Shown here: positions 9,701 through 17,650 of the stretch, in pieces
Layout: the number at the start of each line of letters is the position of its first letter
How positions within the stretch are numbered: the stretch's first letter is position 1
Source: Winogradskyella sp. PG-2
Lineage (GTDB): Bacteria > Bacteroidota > Bacteroidia > Flavobacteriales > Flavobacteriaceae
DNA: 64,000 bases
Direction: 5' to 3'
Assembly: GCF_000828715.1 (NCBI RefSeq)
Contig: NZ_AP014583.1
Location: 2,726,001 to 2,790,000 of the forward strand
Made by a program: the position numbers and the translations under genes
The notes under the pieces: model-generated
What the model was told of the DNA's origin: nothing
Database searches by the model: none
Seen by the model: only the letters and a program-made list of their open reading frames with translations

Positions 9701-10024
9701 TGCCTTTTCAGAGATATCTTCAAATTTTAAATCCCCTTTATTGATATATAATTTATTGTCTCCAGTATTAGATACAAAAAATAAATCTGGATAGCCATCA
9801 TTATTAATATCACCAGATGCTACACCACCACCATTATAATAATAGATGTAGTTTATAATGCTATGTTCAGCATCTTCAGAGACAAGGTTAGCAAAATCAA
9901 TCCCAGAATCCTTTTTAGATAATTGGTTGAGAAGAAATGTTGATTTGCTTGTCGGTTTTACTGTATCGTCAGAACAGGCCAGCAATAGAAATATTGCGAC
10001 TATAGTAACGGTTGTTTTTTTCAT
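6773..10024 (-). CDS. FG-GAP/VCBS repeat lipoprotein with ASPIC/UnbV domain (CRTAC1-like)
   Basis: About 1083 residues. I place the start at the ATG at 10024, giving MKKTTVTIVAIFLLLAC with a lipobox cysteine; an ATG 21 bases upstream would bury the signal peptide behind an extra segment. The protein contains many FG-GAP/VCBS blocks with calcium-loop-like motifs (DINNDGYPDLFF, DYDKDDDLDVY, DADNDGDIDLY, DMDNDGDQDILLG), predicted to form beta-propellers. Between two propeller blocks (residues ~500-600) lies an ASPIC/UnbV-type segment (GIGLKAIVYNNGKHQ, then LHFGLNEASSIDSIQIIWPN). Predicted to be anchored at the cell surface or in the periplasm and to bind calcium. The family's function is undetermined. 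Likely co-transcribed with the downstream haloperoxidase-like gene. Confidence 0.85.
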   Translation of the reverse strand: MKKTTVTIVAIFLLLACSDDTVKPTSKSTFLLNQLSKKDSGIDFANLVSEDAEHSIINYIYYYNGGGVASGDINNDGYPDLFFVSNTGDNKLYINKGDLKFEDISEKANISGEASWQTGVTMVDINNDGLMDIYVCAVSGLLDFTGHNELFINNGDGTFTEKAKDYGLDFEGYSTQAYFFDYDKDDDLDVYIVNHAVHTTLSHGRADLRYKRAPLVGDVLLNNSNGKFTDVSEKANIFGGVNGYGLSASIADFNNDGWDDIYVCNDFHEDDYYYLNNQDGTFKESLGEAFSTISRFSMGSDATDINGDGYQDLMTLDMLPKNERVLKETEGDDAMFNMQVHLKKLGYKDQYSRNMLQLNNSGDYFEETAFLNKVADTDWSWSPLFADFNNDGHQDLFISNGILRRPNGLDFKKYVSSAFKGRTQEDGLKWLFNSINEMTSGKVTNEIFEGNSKNFKSKTGVWIEDKPNLSNGSIYIDLDRDGDLDIVTNNFGETAGLYENTINGSKNYIALDFEYKGQNIEGIGLKAIVYNNGKHQLKQLFKSRGFLSSLDSNLHFGLNEASSIDSIQIIWPNNEYQTIINPEVNKNLVIRYASKNESYNYNYLLDSKSTFKKENLIDFTHKEDNYNDFVEEKLIPYKISTFGPALAKADFDGNGFEDIFIGNSSGEASKLYLNSGSKFTRSSQPVFEDDIVYEDNDAVFFDADNDGDIDLYVASGINESKNKIYLEDRLYINEKGVFTKSENQIPVNPLVTTTINALDYDSDGDIDLFVGNLADANDYGKRVSSNLLVNDGKGNFSIDSNFELSSKVTSAFWKDINGDNVKDLLISTEWDAPKLYINNNGKLKLIEIPKSLNGLWQSICTFDMDNDGDQDILLGNWGLNTKFNLNFDGPLIMYHSDYDENGVPETLIAYNKNGKYYPMNSKDELAAQMNVINKIYKNHKSYAGKTIEEVMTKGSISLATKYEAHTLASGYLRNDNGSFTEFVEFENDFQLAPITSFSEIVLNNEKQLLVGGNSYRVNTYHGSYSSLKGLLVKDESNYQSVSNYGMEAFNKQIKQIETIKMKNKNLVLILSNNDVLKVYSYKN

Positions 10025-10050
10025 TATTAAGCAGCGGTTAGTCAACTTAA

Positions 10051-10058
10051 CAAAAATA
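10051..10058 (-). promoter_or_regulatory. -7 box for the FG-GAP/haloperoxidase operon
   Basis: On the minus strand this reads TATTTTTG, a perfect TAnnTTTG -7 element, about 27 bases before the chosen ATG at 10024. This supports that start, because the ATG at 10045 would lie almost on the expected transcription start. No -33 TTTG at ideal spacing. Confidence 0.5.
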
Positions 10059-10159
10059 ATGATTTTTTAACAAATACTTAACACTTTGCCTTTTCTGAAA
10101 AACAAAATATTCATCAGAAGTAAGTTAGCTTATTTTGCATTAGTGAATGTCATAAAAAA

Positions 10160-11629
10160 TTATGGATTTACCTTGATGGATTTTTTGATGCATAAAAGCC
10201 CAATAAAAGTAATGACTCCATTTAAAGGTAGAATTTCCCAATGAAATTGATAAGCACCAATTATTGATTCTGGTAAAGATGTAATTGAAAAAGTTAAAAG
10301 AATAGATACTAAGCCTACAATCCAAGCGTAATTATCTTTTATTTGATATTTGGTTAAAATTCCAAAAGCAAATAAACCTAGCAAAGGACCATAAGTAAAT
10401 GTTGCAAATTTGAACAGGTTGCTTACTACATTACCTTCAAGCATATTAAAGATAATAACAACTATGATTAACAAAATTGAAACACCAATATGTACTTTTT
10501 TTCTTAAAGGTTTTTGCTCCTCTACAGGTTTGTTTTCAATATTTAAAAAATCAACACTAAAAGATGTTGTTAAGGAGGTTAATGCACTATCAGCGCTAGA
10601 ATAGGCTGCAGCAATTAATCCAATAATAAAGGTAATGGCTAATGCTGAACCTAAGCCTTGATTCATAGCTATTTCAGGAAACAACAAATCTGTTCTTGTT
10701 TTACTATCTAACACAGGAATACTGAGATTAAATTTCTCAGCGTAGATGAATAATAAAGCTCCTAAAGACAAAAATATAAAGTTGACAAAGACTAGTAATG
10801 TAGCCATACTAAATATATTTTTCTTAGCTTCTTTTTGGTTTTTACAGGTTAAGTTTTTTTGCATCATATCTTGGTCTAATCCTGTCATAGCAATAGCGAT
10901 GAAAATACCACCAATAAAATATTTCCAAAAATAAGTTACTGCATTAGGATCATCAAAGAAGAAAATTTGCCCTTTTGTTTTAAATTCTGAAGAACTCAAA
11001 AACTCAAAATAGGACCAATCTAATTTATTGTTTATTAAAACTATTGTTACAATTACAGAAGTGAGCATGGCAAGCGTTTGTAATGTGTCTGTCCATACAA
11101 TAGTTTTTATGCCACCTCTATTCGTGTATAACCAAATCAATAAGATAGAAATAACTACGGTGAGCCAAAATGGAACGCCGAGTTGTTCAAAAACAATATA
11201 CTGCATCGCAAGTGCGACCAAAAATAATCTAAATGAAGCACCAGTAACTCGAGACAATAAAAAGAAAAAAGCACCAGTTTTATAACTCACTTTACCAAAA
11301 CGTTGTTCTAAATATTGGTATATAGAAGTCACATTTAACTTATAATAAATAGGGATTAAAACGGCTAGAATAAATATGTAACCTATAAAAAAACCAAATA
11401 CGCCTTGCATATAAGCAAATTGTTGCCCACCAATCATTCCAGGTACAGATATAAAGGTAACACCAGAAAGTGATGCTCCTATCATCCCAAAGGCCACTAT
11501 ATACCAGGGGGATTGTCTTTTTGCCTTAAAGAATACATCGTTACTGTCATCTTTACCAGTGAAGTAAGAAATCAGTATAAGAACACTGAAATAAGCGACA
11601 ATGAGTATGAGTATCGATGTAGGTGTCAT
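10160..11629 (-). CDS. Sodium:solute symporter (SSS family)
   Basis: 489 residues, about 13 membrane helices. The opening (TSILILIVAYFSVLILISYFTG), then KAKRQSPWYIVAFGMIGASLSGVTFISVPG with its sodium-site-like helix 1 break, and IGLIAAAYSSADSALTSLTTS (~340-360, the helix-8 sodium-site serines) are hallmarks of the solute:sodium symporter family. These carriers drive uptake of sugars, amino acids, nucleosides or similar solutes across the inner membrane with a sodium gradient. Substrate cannot be deduced; relatives in flavobacteria are often linked to sialic acid or sugar use. Single gene, minus strand, divergent from the T9SS BNR-repeat protein. Length is normal for the family. Confidence 0.9.
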   Translation of the reverse strand: MTPTSILILIVAYFSVLILISYFTGKDDSNDVFFKAKRQSPWYIVAFGMIGASLSGVTFISVPGMIGGQQFAYMQGVFGFFIGYIFILAVLIPIYYKLNVTSIYQYLEQRFGKVSYKTGAFFFLLSRVTGASFRLFLVALAMQYIVFEQLGVPFWLTVVISILLIWLYTNRGGIKTIVWTDTLQTLAMLTSVIVTIVLINNKLDWSYFEFLSSSEFKTKGQIFFFDDPNAVTYFWKYFIGGIFIAIAMTGLDQDMMQKNLTCKNQKEAKKNIFSMATLLVFVNFIFLSLGALLFIYAEKFNLSIPVLDSKTRTDLLFPEIAMNQGLGSALAITFIIGLIAAAYSSADSALTSLTTSFSVDFLNIENKPVEEQKPLRKKVHIGVSILLIIVVIIFNMLEGNVVSNLFKFATFTYGPLLGLFAFGILTKYQIKDNYAWIVGLVSILLTFSITSLPESIIGAYQFHWEILPLNGVITFIGLLCIKKSIKVNP

Positions 11630-11667
11630 ATAAATGAGATTTATTAATAAAATTTTATGAAAAATAG

Positions 11668-11675
11668 TATTTTTG
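11668..11675 (+). promoter_or_regulatory. -7 box TATTTTTG for the T9SS BNR-repeat protein
   Basis: Perfect TAnnTTTG element, 30 bases before the ATG at 11706, in the divergent region between the symporter and the secreted protein. No -33 box at ideal spacing. Confidence 0.5.
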
Positions 11676-11705
11676 GTAAAAAAAGAAGCTAAAATTTAAA
11701 TTATT

Positions 11706-14237
11706 ATGAAAAAGATTTATCTAGCACTATTGTTTTTTGCGTTTTTAATGAATTCTTGGTCTCAAGAATACAGACAAATGATTGCAAAAGGCACTTATTC
11801 AGTACAAGAAATTCAAGCAGAAGCAGAAGCTTATTTTGACCAAGTTGGTCGAGAGAGAGGAAAAGGCTATAAACCCTATAAACGTTGGGAAGCTATGGCT
11901 AAGTTAATGATGGATGAAAACGGATTACTAAAATCCCCTGAGTATTATTTCAATCAATTAGAAGCATATAATAGCTATCAGAATGAAAACTCAAATTCCT
12001 TTGCTAGAACAACCGTTGGTAATTGGGAAGATTTAGGACCAACATCTTGGACAGCAGCTCCTAATGGTTATAATCCCGGAGTAGGACGAATTTCTGCACT
12101 AGATGTTGAAACTTCAAATACTAATCATATGATTGTTGGAAGCCCAACTGGTGGAGTTTGGAGAACCACTGATGGCGGAGCTAATTGGACAATACTAACT
12201 GATAATATGTCTAACTTAAGAGTTAGGTCATTAACCATTCATCCAACACAACCTTCAATCTATTATTGGGGAAGTACTAGTGGAATTATTTTTAGATCAT
12301 TAGATTCTGGCGCTACATGGAATGTTTTAGGAGATATTGGAGGCGGTAGCGTAAATAAAATCATAATAGATCCATCAGCTACTACTAAACTATATTGTAG
12401 TTCTGAAGGTGGTGGTATTTTTAAATCTACCAATGGGGGTTTTACGTGGTCAAGTATTCATGGAAGTGCAACTAATGGTTATGATGTTGAATTTAAACCA
12501 GGCGACCCTAGCGTTATTTATGCTTCTGGGAATTCTTTTTTTAGATCTGATGATGGTGGAACTACGTTTTCTAATTTGGGTGGTTTTTTTAGTTCTGGTC
12601 CAAAAATGATTGGAGTAGCAACGGGTTCTACAGATGTAAACGATCAGTCAGTTGTATATGTTGTAGAATCTTCAGGTGGTATTTTTAATCAAGTATATAA
12701 ATCGACAAACAGCGGTTCGTTTTTTGCTGCTGTAAATACGGAGTCAAAAAATTATTTTGGATATGAATCAGATGGTAGTGATAATTTAGGGCAAGCACCT
12801 AGAGATATGGATATTGTCGTTAGCTCTTCTGATGCAGACGATGTTTTTATTGCAGGAATCAATACTTGGTATTCTAATAATGGAGGTGCTACGTTTGCGA
12901 TAACCTCACAATGGATTCCTGGTGTTGCTACCAGTCAGAATATTGGATATTGCCATGCAGATGTTGATATTTTAAGATATATCAATGGGGAATTATATGT
13001 TGGTAGTGATGGTGGAGTTTATAAAGCGGCTAATCCTACTAACATTACTAGTAGTTATTATACGGATCTTACTGATGGTATAAGTAATAGACAATTTTAT
13101 AGAATTGGTGTGAGTCAAACTAATCCTGTTGTTGTTGCTGGTGGATCACAAGATAATGGTAGCTCTGTATTAAGAGCTGATGGTCAATGGTATGAATGGT
13201 GGGGAGCTGATGGTGGTGAATCTTTAGTGGATAAGAATGATTCTAATACAATATATGGTTCAACTCAATTTGGTTCTTTTGTTAAAAGTGTTAATGCTGG
13301 AGAAAATCTATTTGGTGTTACTGCACCAGAAGGTAAAGGCGGACAGAATAATTGGAACTTTTTCTCAACACCTTTTGAGCAAGATCCAATAGTTCAAAAC
13401 ACCGTGTATGTAGCTTTTGATGAGGTATATAAGTCGTTAGATGGTGGAGCAAGTTGGAATTCAATATCCCCAAATTTTATTTTTAATATTGATGCCTTAA
13501 AAATTGCACCTTCTGATAATGATTATTTATATGTTGCTATTGGTGGAGCTTTTTGGGGATCTATTAATGGTGGAACAACATGGACAGAGGCAACTAGCTA
13601 TCCTGGAGGTGGTATCAACTCTATAGCTGTACATCCAACAAATCCGGCTAAAGTTGCGGTAACCTCTAGTTTTGGAGATAAAGTTTATATTACAAACGAT
13701 TCTGGAGCTACTTGGATTCCTTATGGTTTTGATTTGCCTTCTGGATTCACATCACTTACAGTAGTTTGGGATGATAATTCAGACAATGGCTTGTATCTAG
13801 GTATGAATTATGGAGTTTATTATACAGACGACACTATAGTAGATGCTTGGATACCATTTAATAACAACTTACCGAATGTTATTATTTATGAACTGGAAAT
13901 CAATTACGCTACAAATAAAATATATGCAGGTACGCATGGTAGAGGTTTATGGTCTTCAGACACTTACGATTCATCTTTAAGCACTGAAGATTTTGAGTTA
14001 AATGACATTGTATTATTTCCAAACCCTGCTCAAAATGAAATTAATATTAAATGGAGCAAACCAGACGATGTTATAGTTAGGATATATAATACATTAGGTA
14101 AATTGGTGTATTATGATAAAAATGTAAGTTTGTTAAATGGACATAAAATAGATGTATCTTCTTTTAATTCAGGATTATATTATGTAAAAATGAATAGCAT
14201 TAAAGGTGAGATTACTAAAAAATTGATTTTAAAATAA
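11706..14237 (+). CDS. Secreted BNR/sortilin-type beta-propeller protein with T9SS type A sorting domain
   Basis: 843 residues. Signal peptide ends at NSWSQ (~residue 20). A ~75-residue helical lead (including GYKPYKRWEAMAKL) precedes a long beta-propeller built of BNR/VPS10-like blocks, each with the SxDxGxTW Asp-box pattern (TTDGGANWTIL, SLDSGATWNVL, STNGGFTWSS, SLDGGASWNSI, SINGGTTWTEA). The last ~75 residues are a type A T9SS sorting domain: VLFPNPAQNEINIKW, a middle YNTLGKLV strand and a final KKLILK. It is therefore exported by Sec, crosses the outer membrane by T9SS, and is attached to the surface or released. Asp-boxes occur in sialidases and also in non-enzymatic propellers; no catalytic set is identified. 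Flanked by a -7 box and a strong terminator, so a single-gene transcript. Confidence 0.88.
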   Translation: MKKIYLALLFFAFLMNSWSQEYRQMIAKGTYSVQEIQAEAEAYFDQVGRERGKGYKPYKRWEAMAKLMMDENGLLKSPEYYFNQLEAYNSYQNENSNSFARTTVGNWEDLGPTSWTAAPNGYNPGVGRISALDVETSNTNHMIVGSPTGGVWRTTDGGANWTILTDNMSNLRVRSLTIHPTQPSIYYWGSTSGIIFRSLDSGATWNVLGDIGGGSVNKIIIDPSATTKLYCSSEGGGIFKSTNGGFTWSSIHGSATNGYDVEFKPGDPSVIYASGNSFFRSDDGGTTFSNLGGFFSSGPKMIGVATGSTDVNDQSVVYVVESSGGIFNQVYKSTNSGSFFAAVNTESKNYFGYESDGSDNLGQAPRDMDIVVSSSDADDVFIAGINTWYSNNGGATFAITSQWIPGVATSQNIGYCHADVDILRYINGELYVGSDGGVYKAANPTNITSSYYTDLTDGISNRQFYRIGVSQTNPVVVAGGSQDNGSSVLRADGQWYEWWGADGGESLVDKNDSNTIYGSTQFGSFVKSVNAGENLFGVTAPEGKGGQNNWNFFSTPFEQDPIVQNTVYVAFDEVYKSLDGGASWNSISPNFIFNIDALKIAPSDNDYLYVAIGGAFWGSINGGTTWTEATSYPGGGINSIAVHPTNPAKVAVTSSFGDKVYITNDSGATWIPYGFDLPSGFTSLTVVWDDNSDNGLYLGMNYGVYYTDDTIVDAWIPFNNNLPNVIIYELEINYATNKIYAGTHGRGLWSSDTYDSSLSTEDFELNDIVLFPNPAQNEINIKWSKPDDVIVRIYNTLGKLVYYDKNVSLLNGHKIDVSSFNSGLYYVKMNSIKGEITKKLILK

Positions 14238-14254
14238 TAACACTATATAATGTT

Positions 14255-14293
14255 AAAAAGTCCGATTGTAATTCAGTTATAATCGGATTTTTT
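14255..14293 (+). terminator. Rho-independent terminator after the BNR-repeat T9SS gene
   Basis: AAAAAGTCCGATT (14255-14267) pairs with AATCGGATTTTTT (14281-14293) around a 13-base loop, ending in a T run; 18 bases after the stop codon. Confidence 0.8.
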
Positions 14294-14321
14294 ATATCTA
14301 AAAATCTGTACCTTCGTAGCT

Positions 14322-14939
14322 ATGGAATTTTCATCAAAACTCTTAGAGAATGCAGTTAACGAAATGTCACAATTGCCAGGTATTGGTAAGCGCACAGCAT
14401 TACGTTTAGTTCTGCATCTACTGAGACAACCAGAGAATCAGACGTTTCTATTATCTGATGCTTTGTCTAAGGTGAGAGCCGAGATTAATTTTTGTAAATC
14501 TTGCCATAATATAAGTGATAAAGTTCTATGTGAGATTTGTGAAAATCCAAACAGAAATGAAGAATTAGTTTGTGTGGTTGAAGATATTAGAGATGTAATG
14601 GCAGTTGAAAACACAAGCTCGTTCAAAGGATTGTATCATGTGTTAGGAGGAAAGATATCTCCAATGGATGGCATTGGTCCGCAAGATTTAAATATTAATT
14701 CTTTAGTTGAAAAAGTGAGGTTAGGGAAAGTAAAAGAATTGATTTTTGCAATGAGCCCAACCATGGAAGGAGACACAACTAACTTTTATATTTTTAGACA
14801 AATACAAGACTATAATGTGACCATGTCTACTATAGCAAGAGGTGTTGCCGCTGGAAACGAATTAGAGTATACAGACGAAATAACTTTAGGTCGAAGTATT
14901 ATTGACCGTGTGCCTTTTGAAGCCTCATTAAAATCTTAA
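14322..14939 (+). CDS. recR: Recombination protein RecR
   Basis: 205 residues, normal length. RecR works with RecO/RecF to load RecA at gaps and damaged forks. The N-terminal helix-hairpin-helix reads [20 protein letters not shown] (residues ~14-33). It is followed by a four-cysteine zinc finger [16 protein letters not shown] (~58-73) and a Toprim domain beginning [14 protein letters not shown]. The start ATG is 31 bases after the upstream terminator; TACCTTCG at 14309-14316 is a near match to the TAnnTTTG -7 box. The stop codon is directly followed by the glycosyltransferase frame. Confidence 0.97.
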   Translation: MEFSSKLLENAVNEMSQLPGIGKRTALRLVLHLLRQPENQTFLLSDALSKVRAEINFCKSCHNISDKVLCEICENPNRNEELVCVVEDIRDVMAVENTSSFKGLYHVLGGKISPMDGIGPQDLNINSLVEKVRLGKVKELIFAMSPTMEGDTTNFYIFRQIQDYNVTMSTIARGVAAGNELEYTDEITLGRSIIDRVPFEASLKS

Positions 14940-14945
14940 ATAGTT

Positions 14946-16046
14946 CTGAAGCTATCCGTAATCATATTAAACTATAATGTTCGCTATTTTTTAGAATTAT
15001 GTCTAAAAAGTGCAGAAGGTGCTATTAAAAATATTGAAGCAGAAATTATAGTTGTAGATAATAATTCGCCAGATGATAGTTGTGCTATGGTAAAACAATT
15101 ATTTCCAACTGTACAATTGATAGAAAATAAAGAGAATTTAGGATTCTCTAAAGGGAATAATATTGGCGTTACAGAGGCAAAAGGCGAGTATATATGTATA
15201 CTTAATCCAGATACAGTTGTAGCAGAAGATACGTTTAACAAATTAATTGAATTTGCTGGTGAACAGCAAAACCTTGGAATTGTTGGGTGTCAACTTATAG
15301 ATGGTAAGGGTAAGTTTCTTCCTGAAAGCAAACGTAATATTCCAAAACCTGAAATTGCATTAAAGAAACTTTTAGGCAATGATAAAGCCTATTATGCTAA
15401 TCAGTTAAAAGTCGATGCTATTGGTGAAGTTAAAGTACTTGTAGGCGCTTTTATGCTAATTAAAAGAGATGTATATAATGTAGTTGGTGGATTTGATGAG
15501 GATTACTTTATGTATGGTGAGGATATCGATTTATCATATAAAATTTTGAAAGCAGGTTATAATAACATGTATTATGGAAAAGCTACCGTTGTACATTTTA
15601 AAGGTGAAAGTACGTTAAGAGATGCTAATTACGCCAAACGTTTTTATGGTGCTATGCAGATTTTTTACAAAAAACATTTTAAGCAGAATATTTTATTTAA
15701 TGCAATAGTTTGGTTAGCTATTAAGTCAGCGTATAAACTTAGAAAGAGCTCTAACCCAACTAAAGTGACATCTCGGAATATATTGATATACTCAAATGAA
15801 ATAGAGGAATCCTTAAAGCAACAACTATCGCAACCTATAGCTATTAGAGCAGAAATTAAAAATAATATACCAAACAACACTTTAGTTATTTACGATTTAG
15901 ACATACTGAAAACTCAAGATGTTATAGAGGATATGAAGAAAAAATCCAAGCAAGAGAATATGGTCTTTAGATTTCTTCCAAAAAACAGTAAATTTATCCT
16001 CGGAAGTGATAGTGCAATAAATAGAGGTGAAGTGGTAAATTTCTAA
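14946..16046 (+). CDS. Family 2 glycosyltransferase (probable CTG start)
   Basis: About 366 residues if read from CTG at 14946. The frame is open from the recR stop: KLSVIILNYNVRYFLELCLK, then EIIVVDNNSPDD, both conserved GT-A nucleotide-sugar-binding elements. The first ATG (15087) would remove these, so it cannot be the real start; only CTG at 14946 or ATA at 14940 lie upstream in frame. Later motifs are LNPDTVV (the DXD-like site), GAFMLIKRDVYNVVGGFDEDYFMYGEDIDL (~145-185) and a C-terminal basic/helical tail of unknown role. Family members transfer sugars such as rhamnose during surface polysaccharide synthesis; acceptor unknown. Translationally coupled to recR (six-base gap). Confidence 0.85.
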   Translation: MKLSVIILNYNVRYFLELCLKSAEGAIKNIEAEIIVVDNNSPDDSCAMVKQLFPTVQLIENKENLGFSKGNNIGVTEAKGEYICILNPDTVVAEDTFNKLIEFAGEQQNLGIVGCQLIDGKGKFLPESKRNIPKPEIALKKLLGNDKAYYANQLKVDAIGEVKVLVGAFMLIKRDVYNVVGGFDEDYFMYGEDIDLSYKILKAGYNNMYYGKATVVHFKGESTLRDANYAKRFYGAMQIFYKKHFKQNILFNAIVWLAIKSAYKLRKSSNPTKVTSRNILIYSNEIEESLKQQLSQPIAIRAEIKNNIPNNTLVIYDLDILKTQDVIEDMKKKSKQENMVFRFLPKNSKFILGSDSAINRGEVVNF

Positions 16047-16093
16047 TCGACGTATTAATTGAATTAAAATCAATAAAATATCTGTTTTTTTAT

Positions 16094-16101
16094 TAATTTT
16101 G
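16094..16101 (+). promoter_or_regulatory. -7 box TAATTTTG for the E2 gene
   Basis: TAnnTTTG match 38 bases before the ATG at 16139 in the 92-base gap after the glycosyltransferase. A TTG lies upstream but at a non-ideal distance. Confidence 0.45.
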
Positions 16102-16138
16102 CATCAAATACTAAAATTAAGACCTTCAAATTATAGAT

Positions 16139-17479
16139 ATGGCAAAGTTTGAACTTAAGTTACCTAAAATGGGAGAGAGTGTTGCAGAAGCAACTATAAC
16201 CTCATGGCTTAAAGAAGTTGGTGATACTATTGAAGCAGATGAAGCAGTTTTAGAAATTGCAACAGACAAAGTAGACAGTGAAGTGCCAAGTGAAGTTGAT
16301 GGTGTATTGGTTGAAAAACTCTTTAATGTAGATGATGTTGTACAAGTAGGACAAACAATTGCTGTTATAGAAATTGAAGGAGGCGATACTGTTGAGATCA
16401 AAGCTCCAGAAGTAGAATTTATTGCAGAGCCCGAAGCTCCAAAAGCTGTAGTAGAAGTGGTTCAAACAGTTGTAGCTGCAAAAGCTGTAGTGGAGCCCGT
16501 CGTGTCTTCTGAAGATCGTTTCTACTCTCCATTGGTTAAAAATATAGCCAAAGCTGAAGGTATTACGCAATCAGAACTAGATACTATTCCTGGTACAGGT
16601 AAAGATGGTCGTGTAACTAAAAACGATATAAAATCATATATAGAGTCTCGTGGATCTGCACCAGTTGTAGCTCCAAAAACAGAAGCAGTTGTTGAGCAAA
16701 AAGTTGAAACTGTTCCGCCACCAATGAAGACTGTTGAAAAACCAGTAGCTACTCCAGTAGTTGCATCAGGTGATGATGAAATTATCGAGATGACCAGAAT
16801 GGGGAAACTCATTTCTAAACATATGGTAGATTCTGTACAAACTTCTGCACATGTGCAATCTTTTATAGAAGCAGATGTAACTAATATTTGGAACTGGAGA
16901 AACAAGCACAAAGAAGACTTTAAAAAACGTGAAGGAGAAAACCTAACCTTCACTCCAATATTTATGGAAGCTGTAGCAAGAGCATTGCGCGATTTCCCAA
17001 TGATGAATATTTCTTTGCAAGGGGATTCTATAGTTAAAAAGAAGCATATCAATTTAGGCATGGCTGCAGCTTTAGCAGATGGAAACTTAATAGTGCCAGT
17101 TATTAAAGATGCAGATCAGTTAAACCTTTTTGGTATGGCTAAAAAGGTAAATGACTTAGCTAATAGAGCACGTTTAGGACAATTAAACCCAGATGATATA
17201 CAAGGTGGAACATATACAGTGACTAATGTAGGTACATTTGGTAGTATAATGGGAACTCCAATAATTAACCAACCTCAAGTAGGAATTTTAGCTTTAGGAG
17301 CGATTAGAAAAGTACCTGCAGTAATTGAAACACTAGAAGGTGATTTTATTGGTGTTCGTTATAGAATGTTTTTATCACATTCTTATGATCATAGAGTGGT
17401 TAATGGAGCACTTGGTGGACAATTTGTAAAAGCAGTTAAAGATTATTTAGAGGCTTGGGATTCTAACAGAGAAATATAA
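16139..17479 (+). CDS. 2-oxoacid dehydrogenase E2 (dihydrolipoamide acyltransferase), branched-chain type
   Basis: 446 residues, E2 core of a pyruvate or branched-chain 2-oxoacid dehydrogenase complex in the cytoplasm. Residues 1-80 are a lipoyl domain with the modified lysine K44 in ATDKVDSEV. A proline/alanine/valine-rich linker is followed by an E3/E1-binding domain at ~128-168 (SPLVKNIAKAEG to GRVTKNDIKSYI), a second linker, and the catalytic acyltransferase from ~212. The active site reads SYDHRVVNG: His418 is present but the usual HxxxDG aspartate is Asn422. No E1 or E3 gene is adjacent. The single lipoyl domain and MGESVAEATI start fit branched-chain E2 better than pyruvate E2; the exact substrate is inferred. 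Confidence 0.9.
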   Translation: MAKFELKLPKMGESVAEATITSWLKEVGDTIEADEAVLEIATDKVDSEVPSEVDGVLVEKLFNVDDVVQVGQTIAVIEIEGGDTVEIKAPEVEFIAEPEAPKAVVEVVQTVVAAKAVVEPVVSSEDRFYSPLVKNIAKAEGITQSELDTIPGTGKDGRVTKNDIKSYIESRGSAPVVAPKTEAVVEQKVETVPPPMKTVEKPVATPVVASGDDEIIEMTRMGKLISKHMVDSVQTSAHVQSFIEADVTNIWNWRNKHKEDFKKREGENLTFTPIFMEAVARALRDFPMMNISLQGDSIVKKKHINLGMAAALADGNLIVPVIKDADQLNLFGMAKKVNDLANRARLGQLNPDDIQGGTYTVTNVGTFGSIMGTPIINQPQVGILALGAIRKVPAVIETLEGDFIGVRYRMFLSHSYDHRVVNGALGGQFVKAVKDYLEAWDSNREI

Positions 17480-17511
17480 TTCCTTTAAATAAGAATTATA
17501 TACTAGAAAAG

Positions 17512-17540
17512 AAAAGAACAGTTTTTGACTGTCCTTTTTT
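17512..17540 (+). terminator. Terminator after the E2 gene
   Basis: ACAGT (17518-17522) pairs with ACTGT (17528-17532), extended with mismatches by AAAAGA and CCTTTTTT, leaving a T run to 17540. About 35 bases past the stop codon. The remaining ~110 bases before the aminotransferase end show nothing else. Confidence 0.6.
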
Positions 17541-17650
17541 ATGGTTTCTTAAGAATTTGTTGGACATTTTAGGTTAAAATTTCTTGTTTTGATTTAGAAT
17601 AGTACAAAATAAGTACGAAGTTTCACATTTTGTTTTCTTGTTTAACTTAA

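Noticed and set aside
16522..17061. 179-residue minus-strand frame inside the E2 gene
   Set aside because: Antisense shadow of the strongly supported E2 gene; low-complexity composition and no domain.
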